This document shows, in pieces, positions 8,401 through 16,190 of a DNA stretch of 64,000 bases. Source of the stretch: Algoriphagus oliviformis (GTDB lineage: Bacteria; Bacteroidota; Bacteroidia; Cytophagales; Cyclobacteriaceae). Within the stretch, counting starts at the first letter, position 1. Each line of letters starts with the position of its first letter. The stretch is taken from NCBI RefSeq assembly GCF_017254915.1, contig NZ_JAFKCT010000003.1:455874-519873 (forward strand), given 5' to 3'. The position numbers and the translations under genes were made by a program. Below the pieces are notes generated by a model. It was not told the origin of the DNA. It worked only from the letters and a program-made list of their open reading frames with translations, and ran no database searches.

Positions 8401-9537
8401 CTATCTCTTGGACATCATCATCAGGATATCCATGGAAAGATCGGTGAATATCATTTTGGCGTTGCCGTTTCGCTCGATGTGGTAGTGCGCCGTATTAAAT
8501 GCCTCGTAGAGTCTGACCACATGGTCTTCGTTGAGCACCTTTTTGCTGATGTTTTCTATAAACCTCCGGTCATCTTCGGTGGTGCGCAGGAGCTGGTCGA
8601 GCTCGAAGTTCTTGAGCAAAATCTCCCGAGCGACATTCAGTCCGGTGAGGAGAAGCGACTTTTGCGCTTCCTTGTCCACCTTGTGAAACCGGTCGGCCTC
8701 CTCAAAGATTTCCTTCAGGTTTTTGGAAGCGCAGAGGCGAAACCAGTCCCTGATTTGGGCGACCTGCTTGTCCTCCACCTGATCCACCATGCGGTAGGCC
8801 TCGCGGAGATTGCCGTCGGCCAGCATGGCGATCTGCTCGGCAGCCTTGCTGTCGCAAAGCCCCGTATCCACGAGATGCTGGCGGATTTCCCCGTCGGAAA
8901 AGGCCCTGACAAGCACTTTTTGCGTCCGGGAAAGGATGGTAGTCAGCAGCTGGTCTGCCTGTGAAGTCACGAGCAAAAACAGGGTCTTGGCCGGCGGCTC
9001 TTCGATGATTTTCAGCAGGGCATTGGCTGCGGAGGGGTGGAGAAATTCCGGTGCCCAGATCAGCATGATCTTGTAGCCTCCCTCAAAAGACATCAGGGAC
9101 AGTGCCTGGATCATCTTTCGCGCCGCCCCCTTGGAGATGTTCAGCTGCTTTTTTTCAAAGCCGTTGAAATAGATGAAATCGTGGATATTGCCATAGGGCT
9201 GCGTCGTGGCAAACTTCCTCCAGTTGCTCAGGACGTCGCCTTTCTCATCGTCTTCGTCCTTGTCTTCCTCTTTTTGCTTGGCGATGACCGGAAAGGCAAA
9301 GTTCACATCCGGCATCACAAGCCGCTTCATGCGCTGGCAGGAGGAGCAAGTTCCACAGGAGTCGCTTTCCGTTTTGTTTTCGCAGTAGAGAAACGTGGCC
9401 AATGCCAATGCCAGCGTGAGGCTAGCCGAACCCTCGGGACCGTGAAAGAGCAGCGCATGCGCTAGGTGGTTGTGCTTGACGGCATTGATGAGTTTTTCCT
9501 TGGTTTCCGGCAGGCCGGGTATTTCCGCAAATTGCAT
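8401..9537 (-). CDS. holB: DNA polymerase III subunit delta'
   Basis: A 378-residue clamp-loader subunit with an AAA+ fold. The N-terminal region has HALLFHGPEGSASLT in place of a canonical Walker A (no GKT), which fits the non-ATP-binding delta' subunit. A zinc-module pattern follows, with cysteines at residues 52, 61, 64 and 67. Later segments such as LLKIIEEPPAKTLFLLVTSQ with ILSRTQ match the SRC-like region of the family. It lies 11 bp downstream of the GlmU-like gene and 4 bp upstream of the RimB-like gene, within the long minus-strand operon. Confidence 0.92.
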   Translation of the reverse strand: MQFAEIPGLPETKEKLINAVKHNHLAHALLFHGPEGSASLTLALALATFLYCENKTESDSCGTCSSCQRMKRLVMPDVNFAFPVIAKQKEEDKDEDDEKGDVLSNWRKFATTQPYGNIHDFIYFNGFEKKQLNISKGAARKMIQALSLMSFEGGYKIMLIWAPEFLHPSAANALLKIIEEPPAKTLFLLVTSQADQLLTTILSRTQKVLVRAFSDGEIRQHLVDTGLCDSKAAEQIAMLADGNLREAYRMVDQVEDKQVAQIRDWFRLCASKNLKEIFEEADRFHKVDKEAQKSLLLTGLNVAREILLKNFELDQLLRTTEDDRRFIENISKKVLNEDHVVRLYEAFNTAHYHIERNGNAKMIFTDLSMDILMMMSKR

Positions 9538-9548
9538 AGTTGGATGGA

Positions 9549-10745
9549 TCAGGAAGTTTTATCCCAAATTCTATAGCTCTTGGTCAGTTCGTAGACGCGC
9601 TCGACGATCTCCTGGTCAGCGGCCGTCCACTCGTAGTCCCGCCGTGCGCAGACCACTCTGACGGTTTCTTCAAACTTTGACAAGTTGAAGGTATCAAATC
9701 CGGCCGAGCCACCCCAAGAAAAGGAAGGGATGAAGTTCCTCGGATATCCCTCTCCGAAAATAATCGCTCCGACTCCGACCACGGTACCGGTATTGAACAT
9801 GGTGTTGATGCCGCTTTTGGAATGGTCGCCCATCATCAGGCCGCAAAACTGCAAGCCGGTATTGGCAAAAGTGCCCTTGGTATAGTCCCAAAGCTTGACC
9901 GGGGCGTAGTTGTTTTTCAGGTTGGAAGTATTGGTGTCGGCACCCAGGTTACACCACTCTCCGAGGACGGAATTACCCAAAAAGCCGTCGTGCCCTTTGT
10001 TAGAATAGCCGAAGATGACCGAATTGGAAACCTCTCCGCCGATTTTGGAGAAGGGGCCCACCGAGGTGTCTCCACGCAGCTTGGCGCCCATGTTGACGAT
10101 CGAGCCTTCACCCAGCGCAAAGGAACCCCGGATCAGCGCGCCTTCTTGCACTTCGGCGTTTTTGCCGATGTAGATGGGGCCATTTTCGGCATTCAGCACG
10201 GCTGCACGGATCTTGGCTCCGGCTTCGACAAAAATATTGTCCAGGCCATAGACTCGGGTATGGGGATCATCGATCGGTTGGGAAGTCCGGCCTTTGGTGA
10301 TCAGGGCAAAATCCTTCTTGATCTCAGAGGCATTGTACTGGAAAATGTTCCAGGTCTTTTGGACGAGCACGGGCTCTTTTCCCAACTGTATCGCCTCCCT
10401 TTCAGAGGCAAAAGCCAGATTCTTTTCCGTCTCGCCGATATAGGCCGCCAGCAGCACCTTGCCCCAGTAGAGTGCCTGGTTTGGCTTGAGGTCTTGGAGG
10501 ATCGCTACGGAATCCGTATCCGGCAGCCATGCACCGTTCACGGCCATGGCGGGGGTGTCGTTGCGGGGGAATTTCTTTTGCAAATACTCCTGGGTCAGGA
10601 AAGAAACAGCCGATCCGCTGTATTTCTGCCACTTTTCGGAAATCTTCAGGATACCTACGCGGATGTCCGCCACCGGCCTGGTAAAAGTAAAAGGAAGCAA
10701 TGAACCCCTTAGCGCCGGGTCATCAAACAATACGATTTGATCCAT
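9549..10745 (-). CDS. GlmU-family putative sugar nucleotidyltransferase
   Basis: A 398-residue protein with an N-terminal nucleotidyltransferase-like region (MDQIVLFDDPALRGSLLPFTFTRPVADIRVGILKI) and a C-terminal left-handed beta-helix made of hexapeptide repeats (for example YIGKNAEVQEGALIRG and GSIVNMGAKLRGD). This matches a Bacteroidetes group annotated as GlmU family. It lacks the usual pyrophosphorylase GxGTRM signature, so the substrate and even catalytic activity are uncertain. I place the start at 10745; an earlier in-frame ATG at 10778 would add 11 residues lying within the upstream terminator hairpin. It is probably the first gene of the operon running to 4364. Confidence 0.83.
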   Translation of the reverse strand: MDQIVLFDDPALRGSLLPFTFTRPVADIRVGILKISEKWQKYSGSAVSFLTQEYLQKKFPRNDTPAMAVNGAWLPDTDSVAILQDLKPNQALYWGKVLLAAYIGETEKNLAFASEREAIQLGKEPVLVQKTWNIFQYNASEIKKDFALITKGRTSQPIDDPHTRVYGLDNIFVEAGAKIRAAVLNAENGPIYIGKNAEVQEGALIRGSFALGEGSIVNMGAKLRGDTSVGPFSKIGGEVSNSVIFGYSNKGHDGFLGNSVLGEWCNLGADTNTSNLKNNYAPVKLWDYTKGTFANTGLQFCGLMMGDHSKSGINTMFNTGTVVGVGAIIFGEGYPRNFIPSFSWGGSAGFDTFNLSKFEETVRVVCARRDYEWTAADQEIVERVYELTKSYRIWDKTS

Positions 10746-10753
10746 AGGGCAAA

Positions 10754-10792
10754 AATAAAAAAGTCTCCCGGAATCCATGCCCCGGGAGACTT
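10754..10792 (-). terminator. Terminator between rpmE2 and the GlmU-like gene
   Basis: An 11-bp stem, AAGTCTCCCGG paired with CCGGGAGACTT, with a 10-nt loop is followed on the minus strand by a T-rich tract. It ends the ribosomal protein L31 transcript. Confidence 0.83.
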
Positions 10793-10814
10793 TTTCGGCG
10801 ATCGCCGCTCAGAA

Positions 10815-11060
10815 TTACTTCTTCGCGTATCTTTTGTTGAATTTCTCCACTCGACCGGCGGTGTCAAGAAGCATTTTCTTGCCAGTGTAGAATGGGTGAG
10901 ACTCGGAGCTTACTTCGATTTTGTAAACCGGATAAGTGTTGCCGTCAGTCCATTCGATAGTTTCGCTAGTCTCGATAGTAGACTTGGTCAAAAACTTAAA
11001 CTCGCTGGAAGTGTCGTAGAACACTACGTCTCTGTAGTTAGGATGAATATCTTTTTTCAT
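10815..11060 (-). CDS. rpmE2: Ribosomal protein L31, type B (zinc-free)
   Basis: An 81-residue large-subunit ribosomal protein. The start [16 protein letters not shown] and the segment [21 protein letters not shown] identify L31. The CxxC cysteines of the zinc-binding form are absent, so this is the type B or C-minus paralogue, which replaces the zinc form under zinc limitation in bacteria that have both. Whether a zinc-containing copy exists elsewhere cannot be told here. It is a single gene with a canonical Bacteroidetes promoter and its own terminator. Confidence 0.96.
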   Translation of the reverse strand: MKKDIHPNYRDVVFYDTSSEFKFLTKSTIETSETIEWTDGNTYPVYKIEVSSESHPFYTGKKMLLDTAGRVEKFNKRYAKK

Positions 11061-11099
11061 GATATAGCTAGTTTTCTATTGCCTTTTTGAAACGAGGCA

Positions 11100-11130
11100 C
11101 AAAGATATCCTTTTATATAAATCCGACCAA
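11100..11130 (-). promoter_or_regulatory. Bacteroidetes-type promoter of rpmE2
   Basis: Read on the minus strand, a TTTG -33 element, a 20-nt spacer and TATCTTTG (-7, matching TAnnTTTG) lie about 40 bp upstream of the L31 start. This is the clearest promoter match in the window. Confidence 0.8.
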
Positions 11131-11221
11131 ATGTTTGCCCAGTATTTATTTCCGATATCTCTTGGATATTTCTAGGGAAAGGCTTTGCCCTGCCCTGGCG
11201 GCGGACAAAAGCCGCCTCCGG

Positions 11222-11872
11222 CTAGTTTTTGCTCTTCAGGTCACCCCGCTTGATGGAGCGGATAAACTGCGACCAGGCAAAGGGATCGAGAATCCTAAGT
11301 GGCCGAGGCCCGTAGAGATCCTGGTTTTGCAGCATCTGCCCCTGTTGGAAGTATCGGAAGTTTTCCCCTCCGGAGGCAGGCATGGACTCCGCCCAGCGCA
11401 AAAGCATCTCTGGGCTCATGTTTGCCCGGCTGATGGACATGGGATCGACCACGTTCATGGCCACGATGGCCCGCTTGAATTCCTCCTCGGTCGGATAGGG
11501 CATGACCTCGATCTCGGCCAAGGCGATCTCATCCACCTCCATGGTGAGGATGAGGCTGATCCGGTCGTTTTCGACCTTGTCAGGCACTTTGAAGCTTTGT
11601 TTCTTTAACCCGATAAAGGTGAATACCACGCTATCCCCCTCCAACACCGGCATGGAAAAGTAGCCGAAGCGGCTACTTGAGGTACCCCTTCCCTTCTTGG
11701 GCACATAGATGTTTACCCCAGGCACCGCATCGGTGCTGTCCGCATTGAGGATGATCCCGGAGAGTTGGATGACTTTTTTCTCCTGTTGGTCTTGGGCCGA
11801 TGACTGGAAGGGCAAAAGTAGAATCCCCAATGCCAAAAACAGGACGAAAGGAAGAAGCTGCGTAATTTTCAC
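11222..11872 (-). CDS. Secreted protein with carboxypeptidase-like regulatory domain
   Basis: A roughly 216-residue exported protein. After a signal peptide ending near SSAQ comes an Ig-like CarboxypepD_reg domain: VIQLSGIILNADSTDAVPG, VNIYVPKKGRGTSSSRFGYF and DSVVFTFIGLKKQSF. The C-terminal part, rich in Met/Ser with an ILDPFAWSQFI segment, resembles a group of short Bacteroidetes envelope proteins without known role. The likely start is the GTG at 11872, which puts the signal peptide at the N-terminus; another GTG at 11896 would add eight residues. It is transcribed divergently from the HTH regulator at 11974. Function unknown. Confidence 0.8.
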   Translation of the reverse strand: MKITQLLPFVLFLALGILLLPFQSSAQDQQEKKVIQLSGIILNADSTDAVPGVNIYVPKKGRGTSSSRFGYFSMPVLEGDSVVFTFIGLKKQSFKVPDKVENDRISLILTMEVDEIALAEIEVMPYPTEEEFKRAIVAMNVVDPMSISRANMSPEMLLRWAESMPASGGENFRYFQQGQMLQNQDLYGPRPLRILDPFAWSQFIRSIKRGDLKSKN

Positions 11873-11973
11873 GAATATTGGATCAGTTGAAGGCACCTAA
11901 ATGCCGTTGCGATTTTAACCTAATTTCGGCTGAAATTTCCTTTCGGCCTCTGATTATAAGTTAAAACTTACAA

Positions 11974-12357
11974 ATGAGACTCAAAAATATCAGTTTAAAC
12001 TATGGATTGCGAATTTTCAAGGCGCTTTCCGAAGAGCCCAGGGTGAGAATCATCCATCTGCTGATGCTCAACAAAGAACTGAGCATCTCCGACCTGGAGC
12101 ACATCCTGGACTTCACCCAGACCAAAACCAGCCGGCACCTCATCATGCTGAAAAACGCAGGCCTGCTGGGCAGCCGCAGGGTGGACCAATGGATGTTTTA
12201 CTACATTCTGGAGGAGTACCTGGAAATCATTGGGCAGATTTTCAAGTTTATACAAAAAGACCCCAGCCTGCTCAAAGACCAGGAAACCTACGAGATCCTC
12301 AAGTCCAACCGGGAGCTGGCGGCCAACAAAATCCAAAACAACCAATACCGACGCTGA
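11974..12357 (+). CDS. ArsR-like winged-helix transcriptional regulator
   Basis: A 127-residue DNA-binding protein with an ArsR-type winged helix: KALSEEPRVRIIHLLMLN, the recognition region ISDLEHILDFTQTKTSRHL, and the wing LLGSRRVDQWMFYYI. The metal-sensing ELCVC motif of classic ArsR/SmtB sensors is absent (ELSISDL in its place), so it probably responds to something other than a metal or acts constitutively. It lies 6 bp upstream of a YjjG-like nucleotidase gene, so the two are likely co-transcribed; a link to nucleotide metabolism is only a guess. Confidence 0.88.
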   Translation: MRLKNISLNYGLRIFKALSEEPRVRIIHLLMLNKELSISDLEHILDFTQTKTSRHLIMLKNAGLLGSRRVDQWMFYYILEEYLEIIGQIFKFIQKDPSLLKDQETYEILKSNRELAANKIQNNQYRR

Positions 12358-12363
12358 AATCCA

Positions 12364-13059
12364 GTGAAAACTTACCAACACATTTTCTTTGACCTCGACC
12401 ACACGCTGTGGGACTATGATCGCAATGTATCCGAATCCCTCTCGGAGCTCTACGATCTCTACGAGCTGGTGAATTTGGGCATCCCTACCTTTGAGGCGTT
12501 TTTCCAATCCTTCCACCACGTCAACTTCCAACTTTGGGATTGGTATAACGTGGGAAAAATCGACAAACACAACCTGAGAAAAGAGCGCTTCCCGAGAATT
12601 TTCACCCACGCTGGAGGGAAAGCCGAATCAATCCCCCTGGAATTTGAGGAGGACTTCATGAGCCGCACGTCGAGCAAGCCCCATGTTTTCCCCCACTCCA
12701 AAGAAATCCTCGCCTACCTCCAGGCCAACTACCGCGTGCACGTCATCACCAACGGATTCAATGAGTCCCAAGCCAAGAAGATGAAGTCCGCCGGTCTGGA
12801 CGGATTTTTTGAGCTGGTCGTCACCTCGGAGACCACGGGCCACAAAAAGCCCGATCCGCGCATCTTCCACTACGCCATGGAGCAGCTGGCCACCCATCCC
12901 GAGGCCTGCTTGATGATCGGCGACAATCCCGACTCGGACATCCTGGGCGCGCAGCGGGCGGAGATTGACCAGGTCTTTTTCAACCCCGACAAGAAAACCA
13001 TCGCCCTCACTCCGACCTACGAAATCAGCCACTTGAGGGAGCTCGAAGACCTTTTGTAA
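12364..13059 (+). CDS. YjjG-family HAD pyrimidine nucleotidase
   Basis: A 231-residue haloacid-dehalogenase hydrolase of the YjjG type, which removes phosphate from (often non-canonical) pyrimidine nucleotides. Motif I is HIFFDLDHTLWDYD, motif II lies in VITNGFNESQ, motif III has the Lys in HKKPDPRIF, and motif IV is MIGDNPDSDILGA. A helical cap lies between motifs I and II. The start codon is GTG at 12364, 6 bp after the regulator stop. All four HAD motifs are intact. Confidence 0.9.
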   Translation: MKTYQHIFFDLDHTLWDYDRNVSESLSELYDLYELVNLGIPTFEAFFQSFHHVNFQLWDWYNVGKIDKHNLRKERFPRIFTHAGGKAESIPLEFEEDFMSRTSSKPHVFPHSKEILAYLQANYRVHVITNGFNESQAKKMKSAGLDGFFELVVTSETTGHKKPDPRIFHYAMEQLATHPEACLMIGDNPDSDILGAQRAEIDQVFFNPDKKTIALTPTYEISHLRELEDLL

Positions 13060-13067
13060 GCGAAAGC

Positions 13068-13097
13068 CTGTCCTTTCGGAGGCAAGGCTTATCTTTG
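13068..13097 (+). promoter_or_regulatory. Candidate promoter of pruA
   Basis: TATCTTTG (-7) lies 31 bp before the pruA start, with CTG 19 nt upstream in the -33 position. The -7 box is canonical; the -33 element is weak. Confidence 0.6.
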
Positions 13098-13128
13098 CCA
13101 CTCAGAAACCAAATAAACTCCAAATATC

Positions 13129-14763
13129 ATGTTAAAGGGATTTTTCAACGTACCGGCTCCGATCAACGAGCCCATCAAGTCCTATGCCCCGGGTAGCCCG
13201 GAACGGAAAGAACTCCAAGCCATGCTGGCGGAGCTGCGGTCCCAGCAGATCGACGTGCCGATGTACATCGGCAGCGAAGAAGTCAGAACAGGAAGCACCC
13301 ATCCCATGACTCCACCCCACGACCACCAGCACATCCTGGGACACTTCCACGAGGGTGATGCCGGGCACGTAGAGCAGGCGATCAATGCCGCCCTGGGGGC
13401 CAAAGAAGCCTGGGAAAGCCTCGAATGGGAGCAGCGCGCCGCCATTTTCCTGAAAGCCGCCGACCTCATCGCCGGCCCTTACCGCGCGAAACTCAACGCA
13501 GCCACCATGCTTGGCCAGTCCAAAAACGCCTTCCAAGCCGAGATCGACTCTGCCTGTGAGATCATCGACTTCCTGCGCTTCAACGTGAAGTACATGACCG
13601 AGATCTACGCCCAGCAGCCTCCCGTCTCTGGCGGCGGCGTATGGAACCGCGTAGAGCAGCGACCTCTGGAAGGGTTTGTGTTTGCCTTGACTCCGTTCAA
13701 CTTCACCGCCATCGCCGGCAACCTGCCCGCGGCGCCAGCCATGATGGGCAATACCGTCGTGTGGAAGCCCGCCTATACCCAGATCTACTCGGCCAATGTG
13801 CTGATGGAAGTCTTCAAGGAGGCCGGAGTGCCAGACGGCGTGATCAACCTGATCTACGTGGACGGCCCGACTGCGGGAGACATTATTTTCAAACATCCTG
13901 ACTTCGCTGGCATTCACTTCACGGGTTCAACCGGCGTGTTCCAGCACATCTGGAAGACCATCGGTGAAAACATCAATGGCTACAAATCCTACCCTAGAAT
14001 CGTGGGCGAGACCGGAGGAAAAGACTTCGTCCTCGCACACAAGTCTGCCGATGCCAAAGCCGTGGCTGTAGGATTGGTCAGAGGCGCTTTTGAATACCAA
14101 GGCCAAAAATGCTCCGCCGCCTCCAGAGCTTACATTCCATCCAACATCTGGGAAGAGGTGAAGCAATACATGGTCGAGGACCTCGCCTCCATGAAAATGG
14201 GCGGCACCGAGGACTTCACCAACTTCATCAATGCGGTGATCGACGAAAAGGCTTTTGACAAAATCTCCAACTACATCGCGCAAGCCAAATCCGCTCCTGG
14301 GGTAGAGGTGATCGCGGGCGGCAATTTCGACAAGTCTAAAGGCTATTTCATCGAGCCAACCGTACTTTTGGTGCAAGACCCGATGTACACCACCATGTGC
14401 GAGGAGATCTTTGGCCCAGTCTTGACGATCTACGTGTACAATGCGGAGCACTTCGAGACCGTGCTGGAGCTGGTAGACCAGACTTCTCCTTATGCTTTGA
14501 CCGGAGCGATCTTCTCCCAAGACCGCTACGCCATCGAGCTGGCTACGCAAAAACTGAGAAACGCTGCGGGCAACTTCTACATCAACGACAAGCCAACCGG
14601 CGCCGTCGTAGGCCAGCAGCCATTTGGCGGCGCGAGAGCCTCCGGTACCAACGACAAAGCAGGCTCCATGATCAACCTCCTACGCTGGGTGTCCCCTCGC
14701 ACGATCAAGGAAACCTTTGTCTCTCCAAAGGATTACCGATATCCGTTTTTGAAGGAAGATTAA
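13129..14763 (+). CDS. pruA: L-glutamate gamma-semialdehyde dehydrogenase
   Basis: A 544-residue NAD-dependent aldehyde dehydrogenase of the delta-1-pyrroline-5-carboxylate dehydrogenase type, which oxidises glutamate semialdehyde to glutamate in proline and ornithine breakdown. It shows FVFALTPFNFTAIAGNLPAA, the ETGGKDF segment with the general base Glu, the nucleophile Cys328 in GQKCSAASRA, and EEIFGPVLTIYVY. It is a stand-alone enzyme without a proline dehydrogenase domain. The rocD gene at 52977 makes the same semialdehyde from ornithine, so the two may work in one pathway despite their distance. Confidence 0.97.
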   Translation: MLKGFFNVPAPINEPIKSYAPGSPERKELQAMLAELRSQQIDVPMYIGSEEVRTGSTHPMTPPHDHQHILGHFHEGDAGHVEQAINAALGAKEAWESLEWEQRAAIFLKAADLIAGPYRAKLNAATMLGQSKNAFQAEIDSACEIIDFLRFNVKYMTEIYAQQPPVSGGGVWNRVEQRPLEGFVFALTPFNFTAIAGNLPAAPAMMGNTVVWKPAYTQIYSANVLMEVFKEAGVPDGVINLIYVDGPTAGDIIFKHPDFAGIHFTGSTGVFQHIWKTIGENINGYKSYPRIVGETGGKDFVLAHKSADAKAVAVGLVRGAFEYQGQKCSAASRAYIPSNIWEEVKQYMVEDLASMKMGGTEDFTNFINAVIDEKAFDKISNYIAQAKSAPGVEVIAGGNFDKSKGYFIEPTVLLVQDPMYTTMCEEIFGPVLTIYVYNAEHFETVLELVDQTSPYALTGAIFSQDRYAIELATQKLRNAAGNFYINDKPTGAVVGQQPFGGARASGTNDKAGSMINLLRWVSPRTIKETFVSPKDYRYPFLKED

Positions 14764-14786
14764 CAACCCCTCCTTGGAAAAAAACC

Positions 14787-14816
14787 AAAAGCCCCGGGAA
14801 ATCCCCGGGGCTTTTC
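14787..14816 (+). terminator. Terminator of pruA
   Basis: AAAAGCCCCGGG and CCCGGGGCTTTT-like arms form a perfect stem with a 4-5 nt loop, followed by a short T run, 24 bp after the pruA stop. Confidence 0.87.
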
Positions 14817-14832
14817 ATTTCAATTAATTCTC

Positions 14833-15054
14833 TCAAATCCTAATCTTTGTCAAAAAGATTAAGATAATTCCTGTCACGATTGCTCCTACCGTCTTGTAGA
14901 AAAATGACTCCGTATAAAAATCAAGAATTGTTTTCGGCTTCGTTGTTCGTTTCAGATAACATGAAAAAGAGACCATCTTTTTCCTTTTAAAGAGATGGAC
15001 TAGGTTTTTAGCAAACCAGCAATAAATTATTCCCAGATACTCGAAAAGATACAT
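14833..15054 (-). CDS. Possible small hydrophobic protein (doubtful)
   Basis: A 73-codon open frame in an A+T-rich gap between pruA and fabG. The predicted protein is aromatic and basic with a C-terminal hydrophobic segment (TVGAIVTGIILIFL) that could span a membrane. There is no recognisable family, and no clear ribosome-binding site. It may be a real small membrane protein, a decayed gene, or chance in A+T-rich sequence. Confidence 0.25.
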   Translation of the reverse strand: MYLFEYLGIIYCWFAKNLVHLFKRKKMVSFSCYLKRTTKPKTILDFYTESFFYKTVGAIVTGIILIFLTKIRI

Positions 15055-15092
15055 CGCTATCCAAAACTACTTTTTTGCACTATCACACAAGA

Positions 15093-15122
15093 AAACAAAA
15101 AACGGCTGAGTTTCCCCAGCCG
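15093..15122 (-). terminator. Terminator of fabG
   Basis: On the minus strand a CGGCTG/CAGCCG stem, extended by further pairs, is followed by a T6 tract and another T-rich stretch, 30 bp after the fabG stop. Confidence 0.78.
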
Positions 15123-15151
15123 CTCGTAGATCTTAAATCAAAAATCGCTAA

Positions 15152-15898
15152 TCAAGTATACATCGCGCCATTCACATGAAGCACCTGGCCTGAGATATAG
15201 GTACTCATGTCAGAGCCCAAGAAGACGCAGGCATCGGCGATTTCTTCCGGCTTACCTCCACGCTTCATAGGGATAGCCTCTCTCCAGCCCTGCACGGTCT
15301 TTTCGTCCAAGACGTCGGTCATTTCGGTTTCGATAAACCCAGGCGCGATGGCATTGCAGCGGATATTGCGGGAGCCCAGTTCCAAAGCCACAGACTTGGT
15401 AAAGCCGATGATTCCAGCCTTGGAGGCAGCATAGTTGGCTTGGCCGGCGTTGCCTTTGGCACCGACCACAGAGGTCATGTTGATGATGGAGCCGGACTTG
15501 GCTTTCATCATGGTGCGGGTGGCCGCCTTCACGGTGTTGAAGCAGGACTTCAGATTCACGTTCATGATTTCGTCCCAAGACTCCTCGGTCATCCTCATGA
15601 GGAGGTTGTCGCGGGTGATCCCGGCATTGTTGATAAGGATATCCAGCGTCCCAAAATCCGCCACCACGGCATTGATCAGCTCCTCGGCTGCCTTGAAGTC
15701 GGACGCATCCGAGCGATAGCCTTTGGCTTTCACGCCAAAAGCGGCGAGCTCGGACTCCAGAGCCTGGCCTTTCTCTACGCTGGAAAGGTAGGTGAAGGCG
15801 ACGTTAGCGCCCTCCTGGGCATATTTGATCGCGATGGCTCTACCGATGCCTTTGGAGGCGCCGGTGACCAGGGCGGTTTTTCCTGAAAGTAATCCCAT
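15152..15898 (-). CDS. fabG: 3-oxoacyl-[acyl-carrier-protein] reductase
   Basis: A 248-residue SDR enzyme that reduces 3-oxoacyl-ACP with NADPH in fatty acid elongation. The cofactor motif TGASKGIGRA, NNAG in the fourth strand, and the catalytic set Ser143, Tyr156 and Lys160 (NYAASKAG) are present, and the length is the family norm. It stands alone rather than in a fab cluster, with its own -7 box and terminator. Bacteria often have FabG paralogues, but the high match in key segments (GFIETEMTDVL, GQVLHVNG) supports the housekeeping form. Confidence 0.93.
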   Translation of the reverse strand: MGLLSGKTALVTGASKGIGRAIAIKYAQEGANVAFTYLSSVEKGQALESELAAFGVKAKGYRSDASDFKAAEELINAVVADFGTLDILINNAGITRDNLLMRMTEESWDEIMNVNLKSCFNTVKAATRTMMKAKSGSIINMTSVVGAKGNAGQANYAASKAGIIGFTKSVALELGSRNIRCNAIAPGFIETEMTDVLDEKTVQGWREAIPMKRGGKPEEIADACVFLGSDMSTYISGQVLHVNGAMYT

Positions 15899-15920
15899 GA
15901 AGAATAAAATTTTGTTTGGC

Positions 15921-15928
15921 CAAAATTA
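15921..15928 (-). promoter_or_regulatory. -7 box of the fabG promoter
   Basis: TAATTTTG on the minus strand fits TAnnTTTG and lies 23 bp upstream of the fabG start. A good -33 element at the expected spacing was not seen. Confidence 0.5.
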
Positions 15929-16147
15929 GAAAAAACTCCCAAACTTTCGATTGCCCACCTCAGCATATCCGGCTGCGGACTGGCGGCCAAGCGTTTATCC
16001 CGGCCTTTTCATTTTTTCAAAAATAAACGGAGGGCAATTCCCAAAATTCCAAAATAAGCTCCGAAATAGCCATGAATCTTCATCCAAAAGCCATTTTCCC
16101 TGAATCCCAAGCCCTTAAATCAGATTTTTTTCTGAAGCCAAAAGGCC

Positions 16148-16155
16148 TATTTTTG
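16148..16155 (+). promoter_or_regulatory. -7 box of the lpdA promoter
   Basis: TATTTTTG fits TAnnTTTG and lies 36 bp upstream of the lpdA start; only a T-rich stretch occupies the -33 region. Confidence 0.55.
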
Positions 16156-16190
16156 CAGAGTTTCAATTCGTAATCAAACCCATTTTAGAT

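Noticed and set aside
8401..9537. Missing Walker A in HolB as a sign of decay
   Set aside because: Delta' subunits normally do not bind ATP, and the rest of the protein is intact.
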